Below, piece after piece: positions 1 through 8,766 of a stretch of 64,000 nt of DNA. Within the stretch, counting starts at the first letter, position 1. The number at the start of each line of letters is the position of its first letter. The notes beneath the pieces are model-generated. The model saw only the letters and a list, made by a program, of their open reading frames with translations, made no database searches and was not told where the DNA came from. The position numbers and the translations under genes were made by a program. Source of the DNA: Blautia glucerasea (GTDB lineage Bacteria > Bacillota > Clostridia > Lachnospirales > Lachnospiraceae); NCBI RefSeq assembly GCF_013304385.1, contig NZ_JAAITU010000004.1, positions 62,001-126,000 of the forward strand. The letters run 5' to 3'.

Positions 1-1
1 T

Positions 2-520
2 ACAGCCAGGACAGCCATGCAACAGGGAGCACATCATGTGACCCATCTGTTTAATGCTATGGAGCCTTTGGGGCACAGGGCACCCGGGCTGATCGGCGCA
101 GCCTTTGACGACCCTGAATGTATGGCAGAGCTTATCTGTGACGGGATACATGTACATCCCTCAGTAGTGAGAGCAGCATTTCATATGTTTGGACCTGAGA
201 GGATGATCCTGATCAGCGATTCCATGATGGCAACCGGAATGGAAGACGGTATTTATCATCTGGGTGGCCAGTTGGTACAGGTACAGAATAAAAAGGCGCT
301 TTTGCAGGATGGCACGATTGCCGGCTCTGCGACAGATCTTTTTGACTGTATGAAGAAGGCAGTATCTTTTGGGATTCCGCTGGAGGACGCTGTTTTTGCA
401 GCAACCAGGAATCCGGCAAAGAGTATAGGGATCTATCACAGAACCGGATCAGTAACAATTGGAAAGGAAGCAGATCTTCTTCTGGTAACACCGGAATTGG
501 ATCTTATTCAGGTAATATGA
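2..520 (+). CDS. nagA: N-acetylglucosamine-6-phosphate deacetylase, C-terminal part
   Basis: The gene is cut by the window start; about 173 codons of the 3' end are present. NagA removes the acetyl group from GlcNAc-6-phosphate in the cytoplasm, giving GlcN-6-P for glycolysis or wall synthesis. Visible family motifs are HHVTHLFNAM (metal-site histidines), the ICDGIHVHP segment, ISDSMMATG with the catalytic Asp, and DGTIAGSATDL, followed by the ATRNPAKSIG and GSVTIGKEADLL ends typical of amidohydrolases. The product ends normally. The assignment is secure although the N-terminal metal ligands lie outside the window. Confidence 0.93.
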   Translation, partial: TARTAMQQGAHHVTHLFNAMEPLGHRAPGLIGAAFDDPECMAELICDGIHVHPSVVRAAFHMFGPERMILISDSMMATGMEDGIYHLGGQLVQVQNKKALLQDGTIAGSATDLFDCMKKAVSFGIPLEDAVFAATRNPAKSIGIYHRTGSVTIGKEADLLLVTPELDLIQVI

Positions 521-604
521 ATATAGAAGTGGGATGTTAATCCTGCCATATTCGAATAATTATATAATTGGTTAATCATAGTTAAGAGTGGGGTTATTGG
601 TGAA

Positions 605-1777
605 ATGAACAGAAGAACAGCACGCGAGAGGATGCGCAGGAAAAAGCGCCAGATGAGACGAAGGAAGATCATCAGGCTTGCCACATATTTGGTGGCTATG
701 GTTCTGGCAGTGGTATTTGTAGTAAGAGGGATCATTATTCCAATTGCCAACCGTATCAGTGGAAAGGATGAAAGCAAGTCGGTAGAGGTACAGGCCAATA
801 TATCAATAGATCCGGATGCAGCCATCCGCCAGCCTTTAAAGGGACAGCAGGATACGGCTAAGGTGGCATATGTGGCTCCAGGATGGCATGAAGATGAAAA
901 TGGCAAGTGGTATCAGAATGCTGATGGTACATATTATGCAGGAGGGCTTCAGGATATTTCCGGAACCAAATACTGCTTTAATGATAATGGTTATGTTCAG
1001 ACCGGCTGGGTATCAAAAGGAATAAAGGATTACTATTTTAATGAAGATGGATCTTATGACCCCACACAGAAGCGTAAATTACTTTGCCTTACCTTTGATG
1101 ATGGGCCGGGACAGTATACAGATGATCTGTTGAACTGTTTGGAAGAGAACAATGCACATGCCACGTTTTTTATGCTTGGACAGAATGTGGCCAATTATCC
1201 GGAACAGGTACAGCATATCCTGAAAGCCGGATGTGAGATCGGAAGCCATTCTTATGATCATCCGAATCTGAAAAATCTGGATCTGGATTCTGTAAAGAAA
1301 CAGTTTACAGATACAGATGATCTTCTGATCAAAGCCTGTGGTCAGGCGGCAACGGTAGCCAGGGCACCTTATGGAGAATGGAATCAGGATATCATTGATA
1401 CTGTTGGAAAGCCGTTTTTTACCTGGAGTGTGGATTCCAGGGACTGGGATTATAAGGATGCAGATCTTGATTATAAGTCCGTTATGGAGGGGGATCTGTC
1501 TGATGGAAGTATCATTTTGATGCATGATATTCATCAGCCTACAGTAGAGGCTGCAAAGAGGATCATTCCGGAGCTGGTGGCACAGGGCTACAAGCTGGTC
1601 ACAGTAAGCGAGATGGCTCAGGCCAAAGGAGTGACTCTGCAGATGGCGTCCTATTCCGATTTCTGGCAAAGTTCTTTTGATAAGGGGATCATTGCTGGGG
1701 CTTCTTCTGGTGGAGGAGATACTTCTGGCGAAAGTACTGATGGCAATACGGATGAAAGCGGCGAACAACAGGAATAG
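605..1777 (+). CDS. Membrane-anchored polysaccharide deacetylase (NodB domain)
   Basis: This 390-residue protein probably N-deacetylates peptidoglycan or another wall glycan outside the cell. It starts with a very basic cytoplasmic tail (RRTARERMRRKKRQMRRRK), then one membrane helix at about residues 25-45. A choline-binding-like repeat region (GKWYQNADGTYY, GYVQTGWVSKG) lies at about 95-155, and the NodB domain at about 158-345. All five NodB motifs are visible: TFDDGP, the metal-binding HSYDHP, RAPYGEWN, the DSRDW segment and LMHDIH. The last 30 residues are Ser/Gly/Asp/Glu-rich low complexity. The ribosome binding site before the start is weak. Substrate is not shown by sequence; PgdA-like GlcNAc deacetylase is the most likely role. 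Confidence 0.9.
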   Translation: MNRRTARERMRRKKRQMRRRKIIRLATYLVAMVLAVVFVVRGIIIPIANRISGKDESKSVEVQANISIDPDAAIRQPLKGQQDTAKVAYVAPGWHEDENGKWYQNADGTYYAGGLQDISGTKYCFNDNGYVQTGWVSKGIKDYYFNEDGSYDPTQKRKLLCLTFDDGPGQYTDDLLNCLEENNAHATFFMLGQNVANYPEQVQHILKAGCEIGSHSYDHPNLKNLDLDSVKKQFTDTDDLLIKACGQAATVARAPYGEWNQDIIDTVGKPFFTWSVDSRDWDYKDADLDYKSVMEGDLSDGSIILMHDIHQPTVEAAKRIIPELVAQGYKLVTVSEMAQAKGVTLQMASYSDFWQSSFDKGIIAGASSGGGDTSGESTDGNTDESGEQQE

Positions 1778-1839
1778 TCAGAAATAATAGATTTATGCAT
1801 AAAATACAAGAATGTGGGAGGGTATGTTGTCATTTAACA

Positions 1840-1868
1840 TTGACGCATTGCCCTCCCATTGGTATAAT
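1840..1868 (+). promoter_or_regulatory. Sigma-70 type promoter for the amylase/glgB genes
   Basis: TTGACG and TATAAT are separated by exactly 17 bases. The promoter sits partly inside an inverted repeat: TGGGAGGG at 1815-1822 pairs with CCCTCCCA at 1851-1858, the latter lying in the -35/-10 spacer. This could be an operator or the remains of a terminator for the upstream gene; no T-tract follows. Confidence 0.7.
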
Positions 1869-2023
1869 ATTGACTATGAGGCGGTTCTATAATATGACTT
1901 TTTTGAACAAAGTGCATAGATACAGACAGAAAAGGTATGGGATTGCCTAAATTACGATCCGGCAGATATTACAGAGTGCGAAAATGTCGGATGAGCGGAC
2001 TTAAGAGTAGGAGGCATAAAACA

Positions 2024-3376
2024 TTGAGTAAATGGTATGAAGAAGCAGTATTTTATCACATGTATCCAATCGGTATGACAGGTGCACCCAGGCAGAACAC
2101 ACAGGAGGAAGTAACACACCGTTTTCAGGAGCTTATGGAGTGGCTTCCGTATGTTCAGTCATTAGGCTGCACTGCGATTTATATAGGACCATTATTTGAG
2201 TCTACTTCCCATGGCTATGATACCAGAGACTATAAGCTGGTTGATCGTAGATTGGGGGACAATGAGGATTTTAAAGCTTTTGTTGCAAAAGCGCATGAGC
2301 TGGGGATCAAGATTGTTGTGGATGGAGTATTCAACCACACAGGCAGAGAATTTTTTGCATTTAAAGATATTCAGCAGAATAGGGAAAACTCCCCATACTG
2401 TTCCTGGTTTAAGGGGATCAATTTCGGATGGAATTCCCCGTATAATGACGGATTCGGCTATGAAGCATGGCGGAATTGTTTTGAACTGGTCAATCTGAAT
2501 TACTGGGAGCCAAAGGTCAGGGAGTATATCCTTAGTGTGATCGGCTTCTGGATCGATGAATTTGATATTGATGGTATCCGTCTGGACTGTGCAGACTGTC
2601 TGGAATTCTCCTTTATGGAGGAGATGCGCCGTTATACTAATGAGAAAAAAGCGGATTTCTGGCTGATGGGTGAAGTGATCCATGGGGATTACAGCCGTTA
2701 TGTTAGTGTAGATAAGCTGGACAGCGTAACCAATTATGAACTTCATAAGGGCCTTTATTCTGGTCATAATGATCACAATTATTTTGAGATAGCGCATACC
2801 ATTCGCAGGGAATTTGATGCTAACGGAGGCATTTACAAAGGATTGAAGCTGTATTCCTTTGTAGACAACCATGATGTGGACAGGATTGCTTCCAAGCTGA
2901 ATGTACCAGGACATATTTATCCGGTACATACCCTGTTATATACACTTCCTGGTATTCCATCCTTGTATTATGGTTCAGAGTGGGGCATTCAGGGAAGAAA
3001 AGAAGGGGCAAACGATGATCCTCTTCGTCCTGCAGTAGATCTGAAGGAGGTCCTTGAGCATGTTCCAGACCCAAAGCTTCTTCAGTGGGTAAAAACACTG
3101 GGACGTATCCACAAGGAGCAGCCTGCATTGTCTGAAGGACGGTATCAGGAGCTGCTTCTTACGAACAGACAGTATGCATTTGCAAGGATTCTGGGAGATG
3201 AAGGAGTGATCGTTGCAGTGAATAATGACGATAAAGATGCATACTTAAGCATCCGTGTTCCGATGCAGGGTAAGACATATACCAGTCTTCTGGACGGATC
3301 GGTAATAAAAGAAGAAAACGGTGCTCTTCAGGTGAAGCTTGCACCTAATGAGAGCTTTTTAGCAGCTATGCGCTGA
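2024..3376 (+). CDS. GH13 alpha-amylase family enzyme
   Basis: This cytoplasmic glycoside hydrolase of about 450 residues probably acts on maltodextrin or glycogen-type alpha-glucans. I chose a TTG start because an AGGAGG site at 2009-2014 lies nine bases upstream and the protein then opens with MSKWYEEAVFYHMYP, the usual start of the catalytic barrel; an in-frame ATG at 1937 has no good ribosome site. GH13 motifs are DGVFNHTG, GIRLDCADC (nucleophile Asp), LMGEVIHG (acid/base Glu) and FVDNHDVDR (transition-state Asp). There is no signal peptide. It lies just upstream of glgB with a 34-base gap, so the two are probably one glycogen/maltodextrin unit. Exact specificity (maltogenic, cyclomaltodextrinase-like) cannot be told. 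Confidence 0.88.
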   Translation: MSKWYEEAVFYHMYPIGMTGAPRQNTQEEVTHRFQELMEWLPYVQSLGCTAIYIGPLFESTSHGYDTRDYKLVDRRLGDNEDFKAFVAKAHELGIKIVVDGVFNHTGREFFAFKDIQQNRENSPYCSWFKGINFGWNSPYNDGFGYEAWRNCFELVNLNYWEPKVREYILSVIGFWIDEFDIDGIRLDCADCLEFSFMEEMRRYTNEKKADFWLMGEVIHGDYSRYVSVDKLDSVTNYELHKGLYSGHNDHNYFEIAHTIRREFDANGGIYKGLKLYSFVDNHDVDRIASKLNVPGHIYPVHTLLYTLPGIPSLYYGSEWGIQGRKEGANDDPLRPAVDLKEVLEHVPDPKLLQWVKTLGRIHKEQPALSEGRYQELLLTNRQYAFARILGDEGVIVAVNNDDKDAYLSIRVPMQGKTYTSLLDGSVIKEENGALQVKLAPNESFLAAMR

Positions 3377-3410
3377 TATGCTAATAAATGTTTTCTAGGA
3401 GGTATTCTGT

Positions 3411-5294
3411 ATGGGAGAGAGAATGCAGTTCACAGAGCTGGATCAGTATCTGTTTGGACAGGCAACGCATTATGATATTTACAAGAAGCTGGGAGCCCAT
3501 CCGGTTTCTTATGGCAGACAGAAAGGTGTATATTTTGCTGTATGGGCACCGAATGCACAATATGTATCCGTGATCGGCGAGTTTAATGATTGGAATACCC
3601 AGGCAAATCCTATGGAAAAGGCCGGGCCTATTGGCGTTTTCCAGGTTTTTGTGCCTGGAGCCAGAGAGGGGCAGCTGTATAAGTTTTATATTGTGGGGAT
3701 GCATGGCGAAGAGCTTTATAAGGCGGATCCATATGCAAATGCAGCCGAGATGCGTCCTGGAACTGCCTCCCGCATTACAGATATTTCCTCATATAAATGG
3801 AATGACGGTGTATGGATGAAGAACCGTCCTCGTTTCAACGAAAAAAAGGATGCAATGGCAATTTATGAAGTGCATCCCGGCTCCTGGATGAAGCATCCAA
3901 GCACTGAGGATAACAGAGAAGGCTTTTTCAATTACCGGGAATTTGGTGAGATGTTAGCCAAGTACGTAAAAGAAATGGGATATACCCATGTAGAACTGAT
4001 GGGGATCGCAGAGCACCCGTTTGACGGCTCATGGGGGTATCAGGTTACCGGCTATTATGCACCTACTTCCAGATATGGCACTCCACAGGACTTTAAGTAT
4101 ATGATCGATTATCTGCACAGACAGAAGATCGGTGTGATCCTGGACTGGGTTCCGGCTCATTTCCCCAAGGATGCCCATGGACTGGCCAATTTTGACGGTA
4201 CAGCAGTTTATGAGCATGAAGACCCAAGACAGGGGGAGCATCCGGACTGGGGCACTAAGATCTACAATTACGGACGTCCGGAGGTAAAGAATTTCCTGAT
4301 TGCCAATGCACTTTTCTGGATCGAAGAATGCCATGTGGATGGCCTGCGTGTGGATGCAGTAGCGTCCATGCTTTATCTGGATTATGGCAAAAGTGACGGT
4401 CAGTGGGTAGCCAATAAGTACGGTGGCAATGAGAATCTGGAGGCTATTGAATTTTTTAAGCATTTGAATACGGTTGTCCTTGGAAGAAATCATGGGACGG
4501 TGATGATCGCCGAAGAGTCTACGGCATGGCCTAAGGTAACTGGCAAAGCAGAAGATGGCGGTCTTGGATTTTCCCTGAAATGGAACATGGGATGGATGAA
4601 TGATTTCCTGGAATATATGAAGCTGGATCCTTATTTCCGCAAGGATAATCACAATAAGATGACCTTTGCTATTACATATGCTTACAGTGAGAAATATGTG
4701 CTGGTGCTTTCTCATGATGAGGTGGTTCATCTGAAATGCTCCATGCTCAATAAGATGCCAGGTGAATTGGAGGACAAATTCAAAAACCTGAAAGCCGGAT
4801 ATACATTTATGATGGGGCATCCTGGTAAGAAGCTGCTGTTTATGGGACAAGATTTCGGGCAGCTGCGGGAGTGGAGTGAGGAGCGAGAGCTTGACTGGTT
4901 TCTGCTTCAGGAAAAGGAGCATCGGGATCTGCAGAGCTTTGTTAAGGATCTGTTGTATATTTACAGAAAGTATCCCGCCGTTCATGCCACAGATAATGAT
5001 CCACAGGGATTTGAATGGATTAATGCAGACGATGCCTACAGAAGTATTTTCAGCTTTGTGCGCAAGTCGCCTACCAAGAGAAACAATCTTCTTTTTATAT
5101 GTAATTTTACACCGGTTGCAAGACCGGACTACCGGGTTGGTGTGCCAAGACTTAAGCAATATACACAGCTTATGGACGAGAATGGAAGAACCGGGAAGAA
5201 GGTATTCCGGGCAGTGAAGCAGGAGTGCGACAACAGACCATATTCGTTTGCATATCCGCTGCCTGCATACGGGATCGCTATTTTCCAGTATTAA
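3411..5294 (+). CDS. glgB: 1,4-alpha-glucan branching enzyme
   Basis: GlgB makes alpha-1,6 branches in glycogen. The 627-residue protein has an N-terminal CBM48-like domain (VYFAVWAPNAQYVSVIGEF at about 40-60), a GH13 barrel and a C-terminal beta domain. Diagnostic motifs are DWVPAHFPKD, DGLRVDAVASMLYLDY (nucleophile Asp), MIAEESTAWP (acid/base Glu) and LSHDEVVH, all specific for branching enzymes. A strong AGGAGG site at 3398-3403 supports the start. No ADP-glucose pyrophosphorylase or glycogen synthase gene is nearby, so the rest of the glycogen pathway must lie elsewhere. Confidence 0.96.
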   Translation: MGERMQFTELDQYLFGQATHYDIYKKLGAHPVSYGRQKGVYFAVWAPNAQYVSVIGEFNDWNTQANPMEKAGPIGVFQVFVPGAREGQLYKFYIVGMHGEELYKADPYANAAEMRPGTASRITDISSYKWNDGVWMKNRPRFNEKKDAMAIYEVHPGSWMKHPSTEDNREGFFNYREFGEMLAKYVKEMGYTHVELMGIAEHPFDGSWGYQVTGYYAPTSRYGTPQDFKYMIDYLHRQKIGVILDWVPAHFPKDAHGLANFDGTAVYEHEDPRQGEHPDWGTKIYNYGRPEVKNFLIANALFWIEECHVDGLRVDAVASMLYLDYGKSDGQWVANKYGGNENLEAIEFFKHLNTVVLGRNHGTVMIAEESTAWPKVTGKAEDGGLGFSLKWNMGWMNDFLEYMKLDPYFRKDNHNKMTFAITYAYSEKYVLVLSHDEVVHLKCSMLNKMPGELEDKFKNLKAGYTFMMGHPGKKLLFMGQDFGQLREWSEERELDWFLLQEKEHRDLQSFVKDLLYIYRKYPAVHATDNDPQGFEWINADDAYRSIFSFVRKSPTKRNNLLFICNFTPVARPDYRVGVPRLKQYTQLMDENGRTGKKVFRAVKQECDNRPYSFAYPLPAYGIAIFQY

Positions 5295-5305
5295 GCGGAA
5301 AGAAC

Positions 5306-5325
5306 TTTGCCATACTTATGGCAAA
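5306..5325 (+). terminator. Short perfect hairpin after glgB
   Basis: TTTGCCAT and ATGGCAAA pair perfectly around a 4-base loop just after the glgB stop. There is no run of T after it, so it may be an mRNA 3'-end stabiliser or a weak terminator rather than a classical intrinsic terminator. Confidence 0.45.
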
Positions 5326-5401
5326 ATACATCGAGGGATATTGTCTTTGAATAGTAACGTAACCTTATTGATCTTTTTTTCTGTATTAAGTGAACCTGCT
5401 C

Positions 5402-5430
5402 TTGCTTTTTAGAAAAAGTTAGGGTATAAT
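5402..5430 (+). promoter_or_regulatory. Promoter of the small conserved gene
   Basis: TTGCTT and a consensus TATAAT are 17 bases apart, about 80 bases before the start codon. The -35 is a weak match and the -10 is perfect. Confidence 0.6.
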
Positions 5431-5512
5431 GAGCGCGAAATAGATATAACTGTGAAAGTGCTGAACAGTTATATTAATCAGGAAAGCGTAGAGTTTGAAA
5501 GGAGATATTAGC

Positions 5513-5746
5513 ATGAAAGTATCCAATATTAAAGACGTTGATAAATTTTTTGAAGTAGTTGACAGCTGTGCAGGTAAAGTAGAGCTTGTTACAGGCGAAG
5601 GCGACAGACTGAATCTGAAGTCCAAATTATCTCAGTATGTATCTCTGGCAAACATCTTCTCCAATGGCGAGATTCCGGAGCTTGAGATCGTAGCATATGA
5701 GAAAGAAGACATCGAGAAGCTGATGAACTTCATGATCAACGGCTGA
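5513..5746 (+). CDS. Small conserved protein of unknown function
   Basis: This 77-residue acidic protein begins MKVSNIKDVDKFFEVVD and has no membrane segment. An AAAGGAGAT site sits at the right distance from the ATG; an in-frame TTG 18 bases upstream overlaps that site and is unlikely. The pattern (FFEVVDSCAGKVEL, then a LEIVAYEKEDIEKLMNFM end) resembles a small protein I associate with Clostridia genomes, but I know no experimentally shown role. It has its own promoter and stands alone between glgB and the GTPase pair. A possible alpha/beta fold with a C-terminal helix is inference only. Confidence 0.8.
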   Translation: MKVSNIKDVDKFFEVVDSCAGKVELVTGEGDRLNLKSKLSQYVSLANIFSNGEIPELEIVAYEKEDIEKLMNFMING

Positions 5747-6011
5747 TTTAGAGCGAGCCGCTGTGAACCGTAAGGTAGTGTTTTATTTATTGCGAAGAGA
5801 ACATTTTCTTCGACTTAGATAAAAGAATATCAGGCTGACGTTTCTAAGAGATACAGATACTTTCCGGTGACTGCGAGGATATGGAGCAGTTACGTTTACA
5901 GTATTGTGATCAGGGACGTCGGCCGTCGTTTTATGCATGAACCAGGGGGCGCAAGCGTTTCCTGGTCAAGTTGCGTTCATGGATCAAATCCAGAACAGAA
6001 AGGAAAATAAA

Positions 6012-7208
6012 ATGGTAAAGATTGATATTGTTTCAGGATTTCTTGGAGCTGGAAAAACAACTCTTATAAAAAAGCTGTTGAAGGATGCATTTCAGGGTGA
6101 GCAGGTTGTTTTGATCGAGAATGAATTTGGCGAGATTGGCATTGACGGTGGTTTCTTAAAAGAAGCAGGGATTCAGATCCGTGAAATGAATTCCGGATGT
6201 ATCTGCTGCTCTCTGGTCGGCGATTTTGGAGCATCCTTAAAGGAAGTTGTAGAGAAGTACCATCCGGACCGTATCCTTATTGAGCCATCCGGTGTAGGCA
6301 AGCTGTCTGATGTGATCAAGGCTGTACAGGGTGTGGAAAAAGAAGTTGATATAACACTGAATAGCTATACAACGGTTGTTGATGCAAAGAAATGCAAGAT
6401 GTATATGAGAAATTTTGGCGAGTTTTTCAACAACCAGGTAGAGTATGCCGGGGCTATCATTATGAGCCGTACAGATATTGTGGATGAAGAAAAAGCCACA
6501 AAGGCAATGGAGCTTTTAAGGGAGATTAATAAGAATGCTGCCATCATCACCACACCTATCGAGAAGCTGGAAGGTAAGAAGCTGCTGGAGGTTATGGAGC
6601 ATCCTGTATCTCTGGAAGAAGAGCTTTTGAAAGAGGAGCATGAGCATCATCATCACCATGACCATGATGAAGAATGCGGCTGCGGACACGACCATGACCA
6701 CGACCACGAGCATGAACATCACCATCACCACGACCATGATGAAGAGTGTGGCTGCGGACATGACCATGACCACGAGCATGAACATCACCATGACCACGAT
6801 GAAGAGTGTAGCTGCGGACATGACCATGACCACGAACATGAGCATCACCATCACCACGATCATGATGAGGAATGCAGTTGCGGCTGTGGACATGATCACC
6901 ACCATGATCATCATCACCATCATGCAGATGAAGTATTTACAAGCTGGGGCCGTGAGACTATTAAGAAATATACCAGAGAAGCACTGGAGAAAATGCTGGA
7001 AGCACTGTCAGCATCTGAGGAATATGGTATCATCCTTCGTGCAAAGGGAATGCTGCCTGCAGAAGATGGAACATGGATTTATTTTGACATGGTTCCGGAA
7101 GAAACAGAGATCCGTGAAGGTGCACCTGAATACACCGGTCGTCTCTGCGTGATCGGATCCAAGCTGAATGAAGAGAAACTGGCACAGCTTTTTGGATTGA
7201 ATGCATAA
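6012..7208 (+). CDS. CobW/COG0523 family GTPase with His/Cys-rich metal-binding insert
   Basis: G3E-family P-loop GTPases of the COG0523 group deliver metals, often zinc, to target proteins. Visible are Walker A GFLGAGKTTL, switch region ENEFGEIGID, the metal motif GCICC (CxCC), the Walker B region ILIEPSGVGK, and SRTD in place of NKxD. At about residues 214-305 lies an insert of roughly four His/Asp/Glu/Cys-rich repeats, each containing DHDEEC[G/S]CGHDHDHEHE. A C-terminal CobW_C-like domain follows (TSWGRETIKKY to FGLNA). The ATG was chosen for its AAAGGA site 8 bases upstream. It is followed 15 bases later by a second GTPase, so the two probably act together. The leader (5747-5936) shows no Zur-like box that I recognise. 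Confidence 0.9.
   Translation: MVKIDIVSGFLGAGKTTLIKKLLKDAFQGEQVVLIENEFGEIGIDGGFLKEAGIQIREMNSGCICCSLVGDFGASLKEVVEKYHPDRILIEPSGVGKLSDVIKAVQGVEKEVDITLNSYTTVVDAKKCKMYMRNFGEFFNNQVEYAGAIIMSRTDIVDEEKATKAMELLREINKNAAIITTPIEKLEGKKLLEVMEHPVSLEEELLKEEHEHHHHHDHDEECGCGHDHDHDHEHEHHHHHDHDEECGCGHDHDHEHEHHHDHDEECSCGHDHDHEHEHHHHHDHDEECSCGCGHDHHHDHHHHHADEVFTSWGRETIKKYTREALEKMLEALSASEEYGIILRAKGMLPAEDGTWIYFDMVPEETEIREGAPEYTGRLCVIGSKLNEEKLAQLFGLNA
6641..6935 (+). repeat. In-frame His/Asp/Glu/Cys repeat block
   Basis: About four imperfect copies of a unit of roughly 66-80 bases built on CAT/CAC, GAC/GAT and GAA/GAG codons encode alternating HDHDHEHEHH and EEC[G/S]CG runs. The synonymous drift between copies shows that the repeat is not brand new. 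Such a tract is prone to slippage, so copy number may vary between strains. Confidence 0.85.
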
Positions 7209-7223
7209 GGCGGAGGATAGACC

Positions 7224-8174
7224 ATGGATGAGATCAGGGTTCCCATATATTTGATCACAGGATTTCTGGAAAGCGGTAAAACCACTTTTCTCAGATTTAC
7301 CTTGGATCAGGACTATTTCCAGATCGATGGAAAAACACTTCTCATACTGATGGAAGAGGGAGAAGAGGAATACGATACAAAAGCCCTTGCGAAAAATAAT
7401 ACAGTGGTAGAAGTGATCGAAAAAGAAGAGGATCTGACTACAGAGCGCTTGGAGGCAATGGAGATTATCCATCAGCCGGACAGAGTGATCATTGAATACA
7501 ATGGCATGTGGCTGGTCAGCAGGTTTTATGACATGAAGCTGCCCTTTGGCTGGGGTGTGGAACAGCAGATTACCTGTGTGGACGGAAGTACGTTCCAGGT
7601 ATATATGGCAAATATGAAGTCCATTTTTATGGATATGGTGAAATATACGGACATGGTAGTATTTAACCGGTGCAAGAGAGAAGATCCGCTGGCTAATTAC
7701 CGGAGAAGCATTAAGGTTTCCAATCAGAGTGCAGAGGTGATCTTTGAAGATGAAGAAGGGGAGATTGATGATATTTTCGGGGATCAGATGCCCTTTGACG
7801 TAAATGCTCCTGTGATTGAAATTCCGCCTGAGGATTACGGTATCTGGTTTGTGGATGCAATGGATCATCCGGATACTTATGTTGGAAAAACCGTCCGGTT
7901 TAAGGGACGGGTTATGAAACCCCGCGGAATGGGCAGCAAATTCTTTGTACCTGGAAGGATCGCCATGACCTGTTGTGCAGACGATACCACATTCCTTGGA
8001 TTTGTATGCAAAAGTGCATTTGCACCTAAGCTGAAAGAAAAGGAATGGGTGGAGGTTACTGCAAAAGTGGCTTTTGAAAGACGGATGGAATACCAGGGGG
8101 ATGGCGTGGTTCTTTATGCAGAGAATGTTACGCCATGTGAGCCGCTGGAAGAAGAAATGGTATATTTTAATTAG
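7224..8174 (+). CDS. CobW-like P-loop GTPase fused to a DUF1980/YcgQ-like C-terminal domain
   Basis: The first 150 residues or so look like a COG0523 relative: Walker A GFLESGKTTF, then DRVIIEYNGMW at the Walker B place. The CxCC metal motif found in its neighbour is absent. The C-terminal half (about 205-310) has YVGKTVRFKGRV, FVPGRIAMTCCADD, KEKEWVEVTAKV and similar stretches that match the C-terminal domain of the TIGR03943/DUF1980 (YcgQ) family, whose B. subtilis member belongs to a zinc-related locus. The protein probably works with the upstream His-rich GTPase in metal (zinc) handling; this is inference from family and position. The gene ends 16 bases before pth. Confidence 0.78.
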   Translation: MDEIRVPIYLITGFLESGKTTFLRFTLDQDYFQIDGKTLLILMEEGEEEYDTKALAKNNTVVEVIEKEEDLTTERLEAMEIIHQPDRVIIEYNGMWLVSRFYDMKLPFGWGVEQQITCVDGSTFQVYMANMKSIFMDMVKYTDMVVFNRCKREDPLANYRRSIKVSNQSAEVIFEDEEGEIDDIFGDQMPFDVNAPVIEIPPEDYGIWFVDAMDHPDTYVGKTVRFKGRVMKPRGMGSKFFVPGRIAMTCCADDTTFLGFVCKSAFAPKLKEKEWVEVTAKVAFERRMEYQGDGVVLYAENVTPCEPLEEEMVYFN

Positions 8175-8190
8175 ATAGCATGAGGACAAT

Positions 8191-8766
8191 ATGTATTTAA
8201 TAGTTGGTTTGGGAAATCCAGGAAGACAGTACGAGGCAACCAGGCATAATATGGGGTTTGACACCGTTGATTGCCTGATCGAAAAGCATAATGTACCGCA
8301 GGGCGGCGTAAAATTTAATGCAATGTATGGAAAAGGGATCATAGGCGGAGACAAGGCCATTTTGATGAAGCCTCTTTCCTTTATGAATCTTAGCGGAGGT
8401 CCTGTCCGTGACATGGTGAATTTTTTCAAGATCGATCCTGAAAAGGAGTTGATTGTGATCAGCGATGATATTGATCTGGAGCCGGGGCAGCTGCGAATCC
8501 GTAAGCAGGGCAGCGCAGGCGGTCATAATGGATTAAAAGACATTATCCAGAAGCTGGGCACTCAGAATTTTGTCAGGATCAAAATCGGCGTAGGTGCTAA
8601 GCCCCAAGGCTGGGATCTGGCGGATCATGTGCTGTCCAGATTCCCGGACAGTGAACGTAAGCTGGTGGATGAAGCGATCCGGGAGGCGGCAGACGCTGTT
8701 GAAAAAATTATTGCACAGGGACCGGATGCGGCCATGAATGAATATAATCGGAAAAAGAAAATATGA
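8191..8766 (+). CDS. pth: Peptidyl-tRNA hydrolase
   Basis: Pth cleaves peptidyl-tRNA released from stalled ribosomes. The 191-residue product has all family motifs: VGLGNPGRQYEATRHNMGF with the catalytic His, KPLSFMNLSG, SDDIDLEPG with the catalytic Asp, and GSAGGHNGLKDI. The stop codon overlaps the start of mfd by four bases (ATGA), the common pth-mfd arrangement in Firmicutes. Confidence 0.97.
   Translation: MYLIVGLGNPGRQYEATRHNMGFDTVDCLIEKHNVPQGGVKFNAMYGKGIIGGDKAILMKPLSFMNLSGGPVRDMVNFFKIDPEKELIVISDDIDLEPGQLRIRKQGSAGGHNGLKDIIQKLGTQNFVRIKIGVGAKPQGWDLADHVLSRFPDSERKLVDEAIREAADAVEKIIAQGPDAAMNEYNRKKKI

Noticed and set aside
5747-5936. Cobalamin or other riboswitch before the CobW-type gene
   Set aside because: Only short hairpins (for example CGAAGA/TCTTCG and ACCAGG/CCTGGT) are present; no B12-box or other known core was found.
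6516-6923. Long minus-strand and alternate plus-strand open frames across the His-rich repeats
   Set aside because: They are Met/Val- or Thr/Met-rich by-products of CAT/GAC repeat codons read in other frames; the CobW reading has clear domain motifs and a ribosome site.
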